This document shows positions 46,628 through 54,579 of a DNA stretch of 64,000 bases, one piece after another. Within the stretch, counting starts at the first letter, position 1, and every line of letters begins with the position of its first letter. The stretch comes from Prolixibacteraceae bacterium UBA6029 (GTDB lineage: Bacteria; Bacteroidota; Bacteroidia; Bacteroidales; Prolixibacteraceae): assembly GCA_002429385.1 (NCBI GenBank), contig DIZL01000064.1, positions 56,601 to 120,600 on the forward strand, read 5' to 3'. Under the pieces are notes generated by a model. That model ran no database searches, was not told where the DNA came from, and saw only the letters and a program-made list of their open reading frames with translations. A program made the position numbers and the translations under genes.

Positions 46628-48061
46628 ATGGGAAGAGGCAGACAGAACAAGCCGTTTTACGAAGGAGTTACAATCACCGATATTGGTGCCGAAGGGAAAG
46701 CAATTGCTCGGGTGAATGATGTGGTTGTATTTACCACGCACGTTATTCCGGGTGATGTAGTGGACTTACAGGTGACCAAGAAACGTACAAAATATATGGA
46801 AGCCCGTGTAATCCGGGTCGTTTCTGAATCGCCTGACCGTGTATCTGCATTCTGTGAACACTTCGAGGTTTGCGGTGGCTGCAAATGGCAGTTCCTTCCT
46901 TACGAGAAACAACTTTATTACAAGCAGAAGCAGGTGGCCGATCAGTTGCAACGCATCGGAAGGATTGAACTTCCTGAGATTACACCAATCCTGGGTTCGG
47001 CTAAAACAACTTATTACCGCAATAAACTGGAGTTCGGATTTTCGAACAAACGCTGGCTGACACATGAGGAAATCGGTACTGAGCTTGAATTTATGGATAT
47101 GAATGCCCTAGGATTCCATATTCCGGGTCTGTTCGATAAAATCATTGATATAAATAAATGCTGGCTGCAGAGCGATCCCTCGAACCAGATCCGCAATTTT
47201 ATAAAGAAACAGGCCAATGCGGATGGCCTTGAATTTTTCGACCGCCGTATTCAATCAGGATTACTAAGGAATATCATTGTACGAAGTTCAACCACGGGCG
47301 ATTTGATGCTGATTGTTTGTTTCTTCAGGGACGAAAAAGAGAAACGCGAAAAGCTGATGAATGCCATTGCGGCTGAGTTTCCACAGATTACTTCGCTGAT
47401 GTATGTGATCAATGAAAAAGGAAATGATACGATTACTGACCAGGAAATATTGGTTTACAAGGGAAATGACTATATCCTGGAAGAAATGGAGGGTCTGAAG
47501 TTCAAGATCGGTCCTAAGAGTTTTTACCAGACCAACTCCGAACAGGCTTATGAATTGTATAAGGTTGCCAGAGATTTTGCTGGACTGAAGGGCGATGAAG
47601 TGGTTTATGATTTATATACCGGAACAGGTACCATTGCCAATTTCATTGCCCGTAATGTAAAGAAAGTCATTGGTATTGAATATGTCCCTGAAGCCATTGA
47701 GGATGCTCATGTAAACTCGGAACTCAATGGAATTACAAATACCAGTTTTTTTGCAGGTGACATGAAGAAAATCCTGAACAGCGAATTTATTGCCCGGAAT
47801 GGTCACCCCGATGTGATTATTACAGATCCTCCAAGGGCAGGAATGGACGAGGATGTCATTAAAACCATACTGGAAGCTTCACCAGAAAAGGTGGTTTATG
47901 TGAGCTGCAACCCCGCCACACAGGCCCGAGACCTGGCTTTGATAGACGAATTCTATCAGGTTACGCGCATTCAACCAGTTGATATGTTTCCGCATACCCA
48001 CCATGTCGAAAATGTGGTGCTGCTGGAGAGGAGAGTGGGTATAAAGAAACCCACTATTTAA
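46628..48061 (+). CDS. rlmD: 23S rRNA (uracil-5-)-methyltransferase, RlmD type
   Basis: 477 residues. N-terminal TRAM domain (residues about 10-65), iron-sulfur cysteines in CEHFEVCGGCKWQ plus Cys in NKCWLQ, then the SAM-dependent methyltransferase: KIGPKSFYQTNSEQA, VYDLYTGTGTIANF, IITDPPRAGMD and catalytic VSCNPATQARDL. Methylates U1939-type uridines of 23S rRNA. Converges on the GH16 gene with an 8-bp overlap of stops. Confidence 0.94.
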   Translation: MGRGRQNKPFYEGVTITDIGAEGKAIARVNDVVVFTTHVIPGDVVDLQVTKKRTKYMEARVIRVVSESPDRVSAFCEHFEVCGGCKWQFLPYEKQLYYKQKQVADQLQRIGRIELPEITPILGSAKTTYYRNKLEFGFSNKRWLTHEEIGTELEFMDMNALGFHIPGLFDKIIDINKCWLQSDPSNQIRNFIKKQANADGLEFFDRRIQSGLLRNIIVRSSTTGDLMLIVCFFRDEKEKREKLMNAIAAEFPQITSLMYVINEKGNDTITDQEILVYKGNDYILEEMEGLKFKIGPKSFYQTNSEQAYELYKVARDFAGLKGDEVVYDLYTGTGTIANFIARNVKKVIGIEYVPEAIEDAHVNSELNGITNTSFFAGDMKKILNSEFIARNGHPDVIITDPPRAGMDEDVIKTILEASPEKVVYVSCNPATQARDLALIDEFYQVTRIQPVDMFPHTHHVENVVLLERRVGIKKPTI

Positions 48062-49112
48062 GTAAGATGAGTTTTTTAGTTTCTGTGAATGAACCAGCTT
48101 GTAAACGACAGAAATAAATGCCGCCGGGAAAACCCGAAGCATCCCATTGTCGTGTGTAATTTCCCGCCCGCAATTCATTTGACTCAATTGATGCTACCTC
48201 TTTACCAATATAGTCTAATACTTTCAGCGACACGTATGACTTTGAAGGAAGATTAAATGAGATAGTTGTCGATAAATTGAAGGGATTGGGATAATTTTGG
48301 CTTAAGGAAAAATTAGCAGAATTGCATTCGCTGCCAACTGAACCTATGCCGGTATTGAGCCCATAAACCCTTACATAGTCAACAAACATTGTATCCGGGA
48401 ATTGTGTTGTTGCATCCGGATTTCCTGGCCAACTGCCCCCAACAGCAAGGTTGAGAAGAATGAAAAAAGGCAGGTGAAATTCATCCGTACTGCTGACATT
48501 ATTGGCAATACTTTGTTCCAGATATTTAGTCCCGTCAAGAAACAACTTGATTGAATTCTCGTCCCATTCGAGTCCGTAAACGTGAAATTTTGTCACATCG
48601 CATAGAATTGTTGTCCCGTTGGAAACATGCCCATTGTTGTCCCAATGAATCGTTCCGTTAAGATACTTCGAATTGTCGATATGTTCCAGAATATCAATCT
48701 CACCACATTTTGGCCAATTCCACCCCGAATCGTTGATATTCTTGCCAAGCATCCAGAATGCAGGCCACATTCCCTGCCCCACAGGAGCTTTAATACGTGC
48801 TTCAATTTTTCCGTAGGTGAAATTTTGCAGTCCCTGTGTTTTCATTCGTGCGGAAGTATAACTTTTCCCGCCATAAGACTCTTTCTTTGCAATAATTTGG
48901 AGATTCCCATTATTGATGCAAGCATTTTCGGGACGGTTGGTATAATACTCAAGCTCGCTATTTCCCCAACCATTGTTATTACCGGTCTCGAAGACCCAAT
49001 TTTTTTTGTTGATTGTTGCATCATTGAATTCATCAGACCACACCAAGTTAGTGTATTGTGCCTGACTTTGAATGCCATAAAGCAGGAAAAGAATAACGAG
49101 ATGTTTTTTCAT
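48054..49112 (-). CDS. Secreted GH16 beta-glucanase with type IX sorting domain
   Basis: 352 residues. Signal peptide (HLVILFLLYGIQSQAQ), GH16 domain residues about 20-250 with nucleophile/acid motif GEIDILEHID (ExDxxE form), substrate strand GMWPAFWMLGKN and WDENSIKLFLDG; then a linker and a type A type IX secretion C-terminal domain (NYPNPFNLSTTISFNL, ending FTETKKLILLK). Cleaves beta-1,3 or mixed-linkage glucans (laminarin-type) outside the cell; exact specificity not readable. Confidence 0.93.
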   Translation of the reverse strand: MKKHLVILFLLYGIQSQAQYTNLVWSDEFNDATINKKNWVFETGNNNGWGNSELEYYTNRPENACINNGNLQIIAKKESYGGKSYTSARMKTQGLQNFTYGKIEARIKAPVGQGMWPAFWMLGKNINDSGWNWPKCGEIDILEHIDNSKYLNGTIHWDNNGHVSNGTTILCDVTKFHVYGLEWDENSIKLFLDGTKYLEQSIANNVSSTDEFHLPFFILLNLAVGGSWPGNPDATTQFPDTMFVDYVRVYGLNTGIGSVGSECNSANFSLSQNYPNPFNLSTTISFNLPSKSYVSLKVLDYIGKEVASIESNELRAGNYTRQWDASGFPGGIYFCRLQAGSFTETKKLILLK

Positions 49113-49163
49113 GGTTTTGATATATTGTTAGTTATATAGGTTTTGTTTCAATATATTCTTCGC

Positions 49164-49171
49164 CAAATATA
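49164..49171 (-). promoter_or_regulatory. Candidate -7 element for the GH16 gene
   Basis: Minus-strand TATATTTG (TAnnTTTG), 52 nt before the ATG at 49112. Confidence 0.4.
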
Positions 49172-49367
49172 AGCCATTTGATTTACACTAAGACCAGAAG
49201 TTTTACTAAATGTTTAACCATTTTTAGGATGAAACTAATGACTCAAGGTCCATGTCATTTTTTTATTATTCTATATTCATATTTTCATTAATGTTCGTAG
49301 TCTCTCTTGGTGTAATTCCAACTAGTTAAGGGCCTACATTCTAATTCGTGTAATTGGTATTTTAATG

Positions 49368-49375
49368 TAATTTTG
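49368..49375 (+). promoter_or_regulatory. Candidate -7 element for the gene at 49408
   Basis: TAATTTTG (TAnnTTTG), 33 nt before the ATG at 49408. Confidence 0.4.
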
Positions 49376-49407
49376 ATTCCTACAAAACTATTTTAACCTA
49401 ATTCAAG

Positions 49408-50922
49408 ATGTACAAACTTCACAGCCTGATTTTACTGGTATTTGTCCTCTGTCTCTCTGTCCATTCTTATGCCCAGCAATCAATAACCCTAAACGAAACT
49501 CCAGATGGTCTGTACAATGAAATGATCAGTAATGAACATGTCAGGAATGATAAGGGGGAAGGGTTTTGCTGGCATGCAAAATATAGCATGAACCAATACC
49601 TGAAGTATTATCAGTTGACCAAAAATACCGAATGGCTGGATGCAGCTGTCAAATACTACGATTTCCTGATAGCGAAGATGGATACTGATCCGGAGGGTTA
49701 TAAAGGGTGGATAGGCCCATACATGTATGATGAGAAATACTGGACCGATTCGCATGTGGGAGATGCCATCCTCATGAACGGGATGCTTGACTTTTCACTG
49801 CTGGTGATGGAAAATAAAGAGTTAAAGGGTAAATACAATGACAGGGCAAAGGCGTATATTGAACTTGCTAAAAGGGACCTGATCGAAAAATACGATCATC
49901 GTGGCACCTGGAAAGAGGATGGCCCTATAGGCGCCTATATAGCTTTCGATAAGTATATGGAGCCCGGGATTACGAAGCAATGGAAATTTGGCAGCGAGGT
50001 CACCCGTTCAGGATTAACTCACCCATTTAACAAGCAAAACGATATGGGTTTGGTGTGCATGCAGCTATACAGGCTAACTCACCTTAAGTTCTATCGTGAT
50101 AGGGCAGAAAAGATCTTCCTTCGGATGAAAAGACAAATGCAGCTTTCGGGTGATCATTATGAATGGAATTACTGGGAACCTTTTGGATCCTGGGACATAG
50201 ACTTTTCAAATAATACACCAAAACATTGGGTTGGGATCAATCCAAACCCCGGTTACCAGTCACGCGAGGTGGAACAGATGGTTGAAGCCTATCATAACGG
50301 GATTGTCTTCGATGAAACCGACATTCGTCGATTGATCAATACACAACTGGAAGTGATGTGGAATAAGGATAAGGTAAATCCTGCATTTACCAATTCGAAT
50401 GTCGCCCATGAACCCGGGCAAAGGCAGGAGGAGAAAAAAGCAACAGGTACACTCTGGACCTCTCTGCTTGATTTTGATCAGACCACCAGAACGCTATATG
50501 AAGCTGGATTAAAAAACAGTCAATCCAATTCACTTGAATATCTTTCTTACTATAATATCATAGCCAATAAGCCGGTAAGCTTTACAAGGAAATACGTAAA
50601 GGAAACCGTGAAAGTCCCTTTTGTAAATTTCAACGACTGCAAGGAGATCAAGATGGCTGCGGTAGTGCCCGGAGTATTTACCAAAGGTGATCGGGTTGCC
50701 CTTGTCAATTATTCATGGAACCCCGGAGAATTAGAAATAGCTCTTTATTCGGCCAATGGAAAAGACAAAATCCTTGAGATTTTTAAAGGCATGAAACCGA
50801 CCGATAATGTCATTGAATGGAATGGAACTGACCCGCAGAAAAATATTACCCTAAAGGGAGATTACCGTGTCCGCTGGACCCTGGGAAAGGAGTTCAGGGA
50901 GTTTCCGGTTGTAATTAAGTGA
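49408..50922 (+). CDS. Secreted protein with helical-barrel (six-hairpin-like) domain, family not recognised
   Basis: 504 residues with signal peptide (LILLVFVLCLSVHSYAQ). Residues about 30-390 show repeated helix pairs of the (alpha/alpha)-toroid kind (AKYSMNQYLKYYQLTKNTEW, GDAILMNGMLDFSLLVMEN, MGLVCMQLYRLTHLKFY, REVEQMVEAYHNGIVFDETD) rich in Trp/Tyr/His, as in glycan lyases and glycosidases; the last 100 residues look beta-sandwich-like (VALVNYSWNPGELEIALYS, GDYRVRWTL). Function is inferred only as carbohydrate-active. Divergent from the GH16 gene; no operon partner. Confidence 0.6.
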   Translation: MYKLHSLILLVFVLCLSVHSYAQQSITLNETPDGLYNEMISNEHVRNDKGEGFCWHAKYSMNQYLKYYQLTKNTEWLDAAVKYYDFLIAKMDTDPEGYKGWIGPYMYDEKYWTDSHVGDAILMNGMLDFSLLVMENKELKGKYNDRAKAYIELAKRDLIEKYDHRGTWKEDGPIGAYIAFDKYMEPGITKQWKFGSEVTRSGLTHPFNKQNDMGLVCMQLYRLTHLKFYRDRAEKIFLRMKRQMQLSGDHYEWNYWEPFGSWDIDFSNNTPKHWVGINPNPGYQSREVEQMVEAYHNGIVFDETDIRRLINTQLEVMWNKDKVNPAFTNSNVAHEPGQRQEEKKATGTLWTSLLDFDQTTRTLYEAGLKNSQSNSLEYLSYYNIIANKPVSFTRKYVKETVKVPFVNFNDCKEIKMAAVVPGVFTKGDRVALVNYSWNPGELEIALYSANGKDKILEIFKGMKPTDNVIEWNGTDPQKNITLKGDYRVRWTLGKEFREFPVVIK

Positions 50923-51065
50923 ATAGCTACTCAGTAAATGACCATACAATCGGTGAACCAAAGTCACCTACAGAATATTTTCAACAACATCCCGTGACCT
51001 GATTCTTTTTGATGAAACAATAAAGTTTCAAGGATACTGTTGCTTGATATGTTTGTGAAGTGTAA

Positions 51066-52661
51066 TTAATTCAAATTTGGTAAATATGCTTTCAGAGCGG
51101 TAACTATTTCAGTTTGATGAGTTCTCTTTAATAGTCTTACTAATAGTCTTCCATATTCTCCTTTTGCTAAACCAAATATTCCAGATATTCTATTTGGTAA
51201 TGATTTTCGATTGTATATCAAAAGTAATTGTTCCAAATTTCGATTATCAATCGCTGTTTGGTATAAAATCCTAGATTCTTCATAAATCCTAGGAATATCA
51301 ATCCGACCTAATGTAGTTGCTAGTCCATTAACCAGTCCTTGTTCTGTATTTGCTTCCTTAGAATATGCTCCAAGTTTGTATTCAATTATTTTTTCTGCTT
51401 TAGATGAAACTTGAATATCAAATTCAAAATTTAATGCATTAATCAAGAAATCGATAACTTCATTTACTTTATCATTTGCATCGAACCCTAAATGCTCTGA
51501 TATGATTCGAAGAATTGGTTCTATGCAAAAAAGACTTTCAATTTCAGAAACCGAAATTGTATGAATATTATCTTCCTTTAAAGCTGAAATTTCTTCAACT
51601 CCTTTATAATCACTATCTATTATGCCGAATGCAGTTAAATGGTGTAATGAGTCATTGGCTCTGAAAGCTTTAGTTGCTTCAATTACTTTAGAACCACTCC
51701 CCCTTGGGATAATATGAAAGTCAGGATATACTAATTGATATATTGTAGAATCTAATTTACCACTTTCTCCTTCACAGAACACTACATTCTTTCTGTTTCC
51801 AATAATTTCAAGCATTAATCCTTCTGGTATTTTTACATCAATGGGTATTTCTTCCCATAACCATTGATTGCTTCCATTGTATTCCTTTACCCATATTTTA
51901 GTTGCATCAGTTCTAGAGGCTGCAAATTCTAAATCGTGTGTGATATAAAGTAGTAACTTGTTTGGCGTTTGAGCTTCAATTTTATTCCAAAGTTTATCTA
52001 CTAATGATTTGTGAAGATGAGTTTCAGGTTCATCTATTATTATTACTGAGTTTTCAGGTAGACTTAAACACTGCCCAATTAAATACAATACAACTCTCTC
52101 CCCATCGCTCATTTCTTGACCATGATATTCGACTTGTCCAGTTTTTTTTGCAACGACTTTTCCATCTAAAAAAGATATTTCTCGATGTGGCATTATTGAA
52201 TTCCACAATTCAATAATCATATCAATTGGTGATTTAGGAACTTCCTTGTATGCTTGACTTTCTTTTGCATCTAAAGTATAGATTCTATCTCTTTCTGTTG
52301 ATTTTGCAAATAATAAAGAAAGAAGTTTATCGTAATCATTAAGAAGAAATGTAGCTGGCTTATCTCCCCATCTTGAACCTGCCTTTCGCTCCAATCCTGC
52401 ATACTGGTCAGATCTGCCAAATAATAGGTCTTTTTCTGCTTCTTGTAGGTTTTTAATATGGGCATAATCTGGAATATTTAGTGCTTTTTGTGCACTAATC
52501 CTATGTACTGTAATATGATTTTGAGTAAATAATTCAATTCTAACGCTAAGCCGAGTTTTTCCGGCTCCATTTGCACCTACAAAAACAATATTATTTTCTG
52601 TATTTATTGTTTCTTGTCCTATACTACCATCTCTTTTTGGAATAATAATATTGTAAGTCAT
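51066..52661 (-). CDS. AAA ATPase-DUF4435 fusion, merged PARIS-like defence protein
   Basis: 531 residues. ABC/SMC-type ATPase: Walker A VGANGAGKTRLS (residues 28-39), signature MSDGERVVL (184-192), Walker B SVIIIDEPETHLH (205-217), His switch YITHD (239-243). From about residue 290 a DUF4435/TOPRIM-like domain: VVFCEGESGK (Glu297), IIDSDYKG (Asp349, Asp351), SEIESLFC (Glu375). Known: PARIS consists of AriA (such an ATPase) and AriB (DUF4435 TOPRIM nuclease), also as single fused proteins. Inference: anti-phage effector triggered by anti-restriction proteins. OLD-type nuclease is the main alternative. The gene is AT-richer than its neighbours, has no operon partner and no mobile genes beside it. 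Confidence 0.65.
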   Translation of the reverse strand: MTYNIIIPKRDGSIGQETINTENNIVFVGANGAGKTRLSVRIELFTQNHITVHRISAQKALNIPDYAHIKNLQEAEKDLLFGRSDQYAGLERKAGSRWGDKPATFLLNDYDKLLSLLFAKSTERDRIYTLDAKESQAYKEVPKSPIDMIIELWNSIMPHREISFLDGKVVAKKTGQVEYHGQEMSDGERVVLYLIGQCLSLPENSVIIIDEPETHLHKSLVDKLWNKIEAQTPNKLLLYITHDLEFAASRTDATKIWVKEYNGSNQWLWEEIPIDVKIPEGLMLEIIGNRKNVVFCEGESGKLDSTIYQLVYPDFHIIPRGSGSKVIEATKAFRANDSLHHLTAFGIIDSDYKGVEEISALKEDNIHTISVSEIESLFCIEPILRIISEHLGFDANDKVNEVIDFLINALNFEFDIQVSSKAEKIIEYKLGAYSKEANTEQGLVNGLATTLGRIDIPRIYEESRILYQTAIDNRNLEQLLLIYNRKSLPNRISGIFGLAKGEYGRLLVRLLKRTHQTEIVTALKAYLPNLN

Positions 52662-53040
52662 AAGTCATGTGTTAGTTCAGCTATATCTTTGTAGCCTTTA
52701 TATTTAGGGACTTCGATCATTTATGAAATGATTATTAAATTAAATTATGGCTTTCCGATTTCATCTTTGATTTAAGGCTAGTACTCCAATTCATTGTCTA
52801 AGGTTTTGTTTAGGTTGAGGTTCAAATATAATATATATAATTTACAATGTCAATAAAAGTTTTGTTAAATGTGTTGCTCTTTTCCGGGAAAATTAGGTTG
52901 GATATTTAATCAAAAAGCCCTTACATTATTCCTTCTGTTGTCTTATGCAACTAAGATGGGAACTTGCATCGTACCAGATATGGACTTTAGCCAATTTTAG
53001 ATCAATTTTTGCCATTAATTCTTCTGCAGAATAATTTTAC
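52662..53040. other. Spacer without gene
   Basis: AT-rich, no open frame of note, no clear hairpin terminator and no minus-strand TAnnTTTG box upstream of the ATPase gene. Confidence 0.5.
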
Positions 53041-54438
53041 CTAATTCAGGAGTATCAATTTCCGAACATACTTCTTCCCATTCCACATTACTGAAAGAAA
53101 GTATGTTCCCGGGGGCAGGAAACTGAGATCAAATTCCGGGTTTGACTCCACTGTATTTGTCTGAAAATAAGTGATCCCTTTGATATCATAAACGCTGATA
53201 TTCATAACAGAATGTTTTGCCGGATTGGATTCAATCTGTATTTTATTCCCTGGTGGAAACTGTATGATGTTCAGATCATCTGATTTTGAGAGAGCTTTGA
53301 TTTCTGTTGTCTGGTCATCTATTCTGAATATATTCCCGCTTCCAACACCCCCAATATAAAGCTGTCCGCTGGCATCTTCACCAAAGGTTGAGAAACTATT
53401 CCCCGGGAACTGACCGAAATCTTCCTTCACCCAGCTACCCAATGCCTGATGCAGAGTCCAAATCCGGTCAGAACAATAATCGGCAAAGAAATAATACCCG
53501 TAATAAGGCGATGAAGGAGAGCCCCTGTACACATATCCGCCGGTAATCGAACATTCAGGTCCATGGGGATAGGTATAAACAGGAAATATATACAAAGCAT
53601 TCGGGTTGCATAAGCTGTTGTTGTAAACCTGATTGCCTTCATAGCATCTCCATCCGTAGTTTTCACCACCCGGATCACCGGCTGGTTGAAAGTCAATTTC
53701 TTCGATGGCATCCTGGCCGACATCCCCAATCCACAGATCTCCTGTCAGCCTGTCGAAGCTGAATCGCCATGGATTTCTTAATCCCAGTGCCCAGATCTCG
53801 CCCAAAGCGGTTGAACTGTTGTAAAAGGGATTTGTCATTGGAATGGCATATGGGTTACCGTGATCGACATCAATCCGAAGCATTTTCCCGAGATACTCCT
53901 TTGGATTCTGAGCCCTGTTACCCGGATCGCCTGCCGAACCTCCATCACCCAATCCGAAATAAAGATATCCATCTGGTCCGAAATTCAAATCACCACCATT
54001 GTGGTTCTCATACGGCTGGAATATAGTTAGCAGTTTGAGTTCACTCTGCGGATCTGCTAAATCAGGATTGTCTGCTCTTATAGAGAACCTTGAAATATGA
54101 GTACTATCGCCATTGCCTATATAGTTTACATAGAAGTATCCATTGGTTTGGTGTTGTGGGTGAAATGCTATTCCCAGTAGACCTCGTTCTCCTCCGTAAA
54201 CCACCCGGCTGTGAATATCGAGAAAGAAAGGTGAAATAACTGTACCATCCTGATTCACAATGTTAATATACCCATGCTGATCAACAACAAACAAACGACT
54301 ATCACCCGCATTCACAATACAAACCACACTGTTTAGTCCGGATGCAAATGGAATAAGTTTGCCCGTACCCTGACAATAGGCACTATTGATCGAAAGCATG
54401 AAAATCAAAACCTGGAATAAGGTGTAAATCTGTTTCAT
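53041..54438 (-). CDS. Secreted PQQ-dependent sugar dehydrogenase-like protein with type IX sorting domain
   Basis: 465 residues. Signal peptide (FQVLIFMLSINSAYCQ), then a six-bladed propeller of the glucose/sorbosone dehydrogenase family: GERGLLGIAFHPQH, YENHNGGDLNFGPDGYLYFG, GDGGSAGDPGNRAQNP, GLRNPWRFSFDRLTGDLW, IGDVGQDAIEEID and TGGYVYRG. The last 80 residues are a type IX secretion C-terminal domain ending YVRKLILLN. Family enzymes oxidise sugars using PQQ; whether this one binds PQQ cannot be read. Monocistronic. Confidence 0.88.
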   Translation of the reverse strand: MKQIYTLFQVLIFMLSINSAYCQGTGKLIPFASGLNSVVCIVNAGDSRLFVVDQHGYINIVNQDGTVISPFFLDIHSRVVYGGERGLLGIAFHPQHQTNGYFYVNYIGNGDSTHISRFSIRADNPDLADPQSELKLLTIFQPYENHNGGDLNFGPDGYLYFGLGDGGSAGDPGNRAQNPKEYLGKMLRIDVDHGNPYAIPMTNPFYNSSTALGEIWALGLRNPWRFSFDRLTGDLWIGDVGQDAIEEIDFQPAGDPGGENYGWRCYEGNQVYNNSLCNPNALYIFPVYTYPHGPECSITGGYVYRGSPSSPYYGYYFFADYCSDRIWTLHQALGSWVKEDFGQFPGNSFSTFGEDASGQLYIGGVGSGNIFRIDDQTTEIKALSKSDDLNIIQFPPGNKIQIESNPAKHSVMNISVYDIKGITYFQTNTVESNPEFDLSFLPPGTYFLSVMWNGKKYVRKLILLN

Positions 54439-54579
54439 GGCTAAAGATTTTATATTTTGTTCTTCAGAATAACAAAAACAGGACTGTTATTGTTGATAAA
54501 AATGGTGTAGTATGGTTTTTTAACACAACAGGACCTTTGAACGCTGTCAGGTATAAGAAGGTGATTTATCCTATGTGCT

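Noticed and set aside
52684..52691. TATCTTTG on the plus strand as a promoter
   Set aside because: It points away from the ATPase gene and no rightward gene follows.
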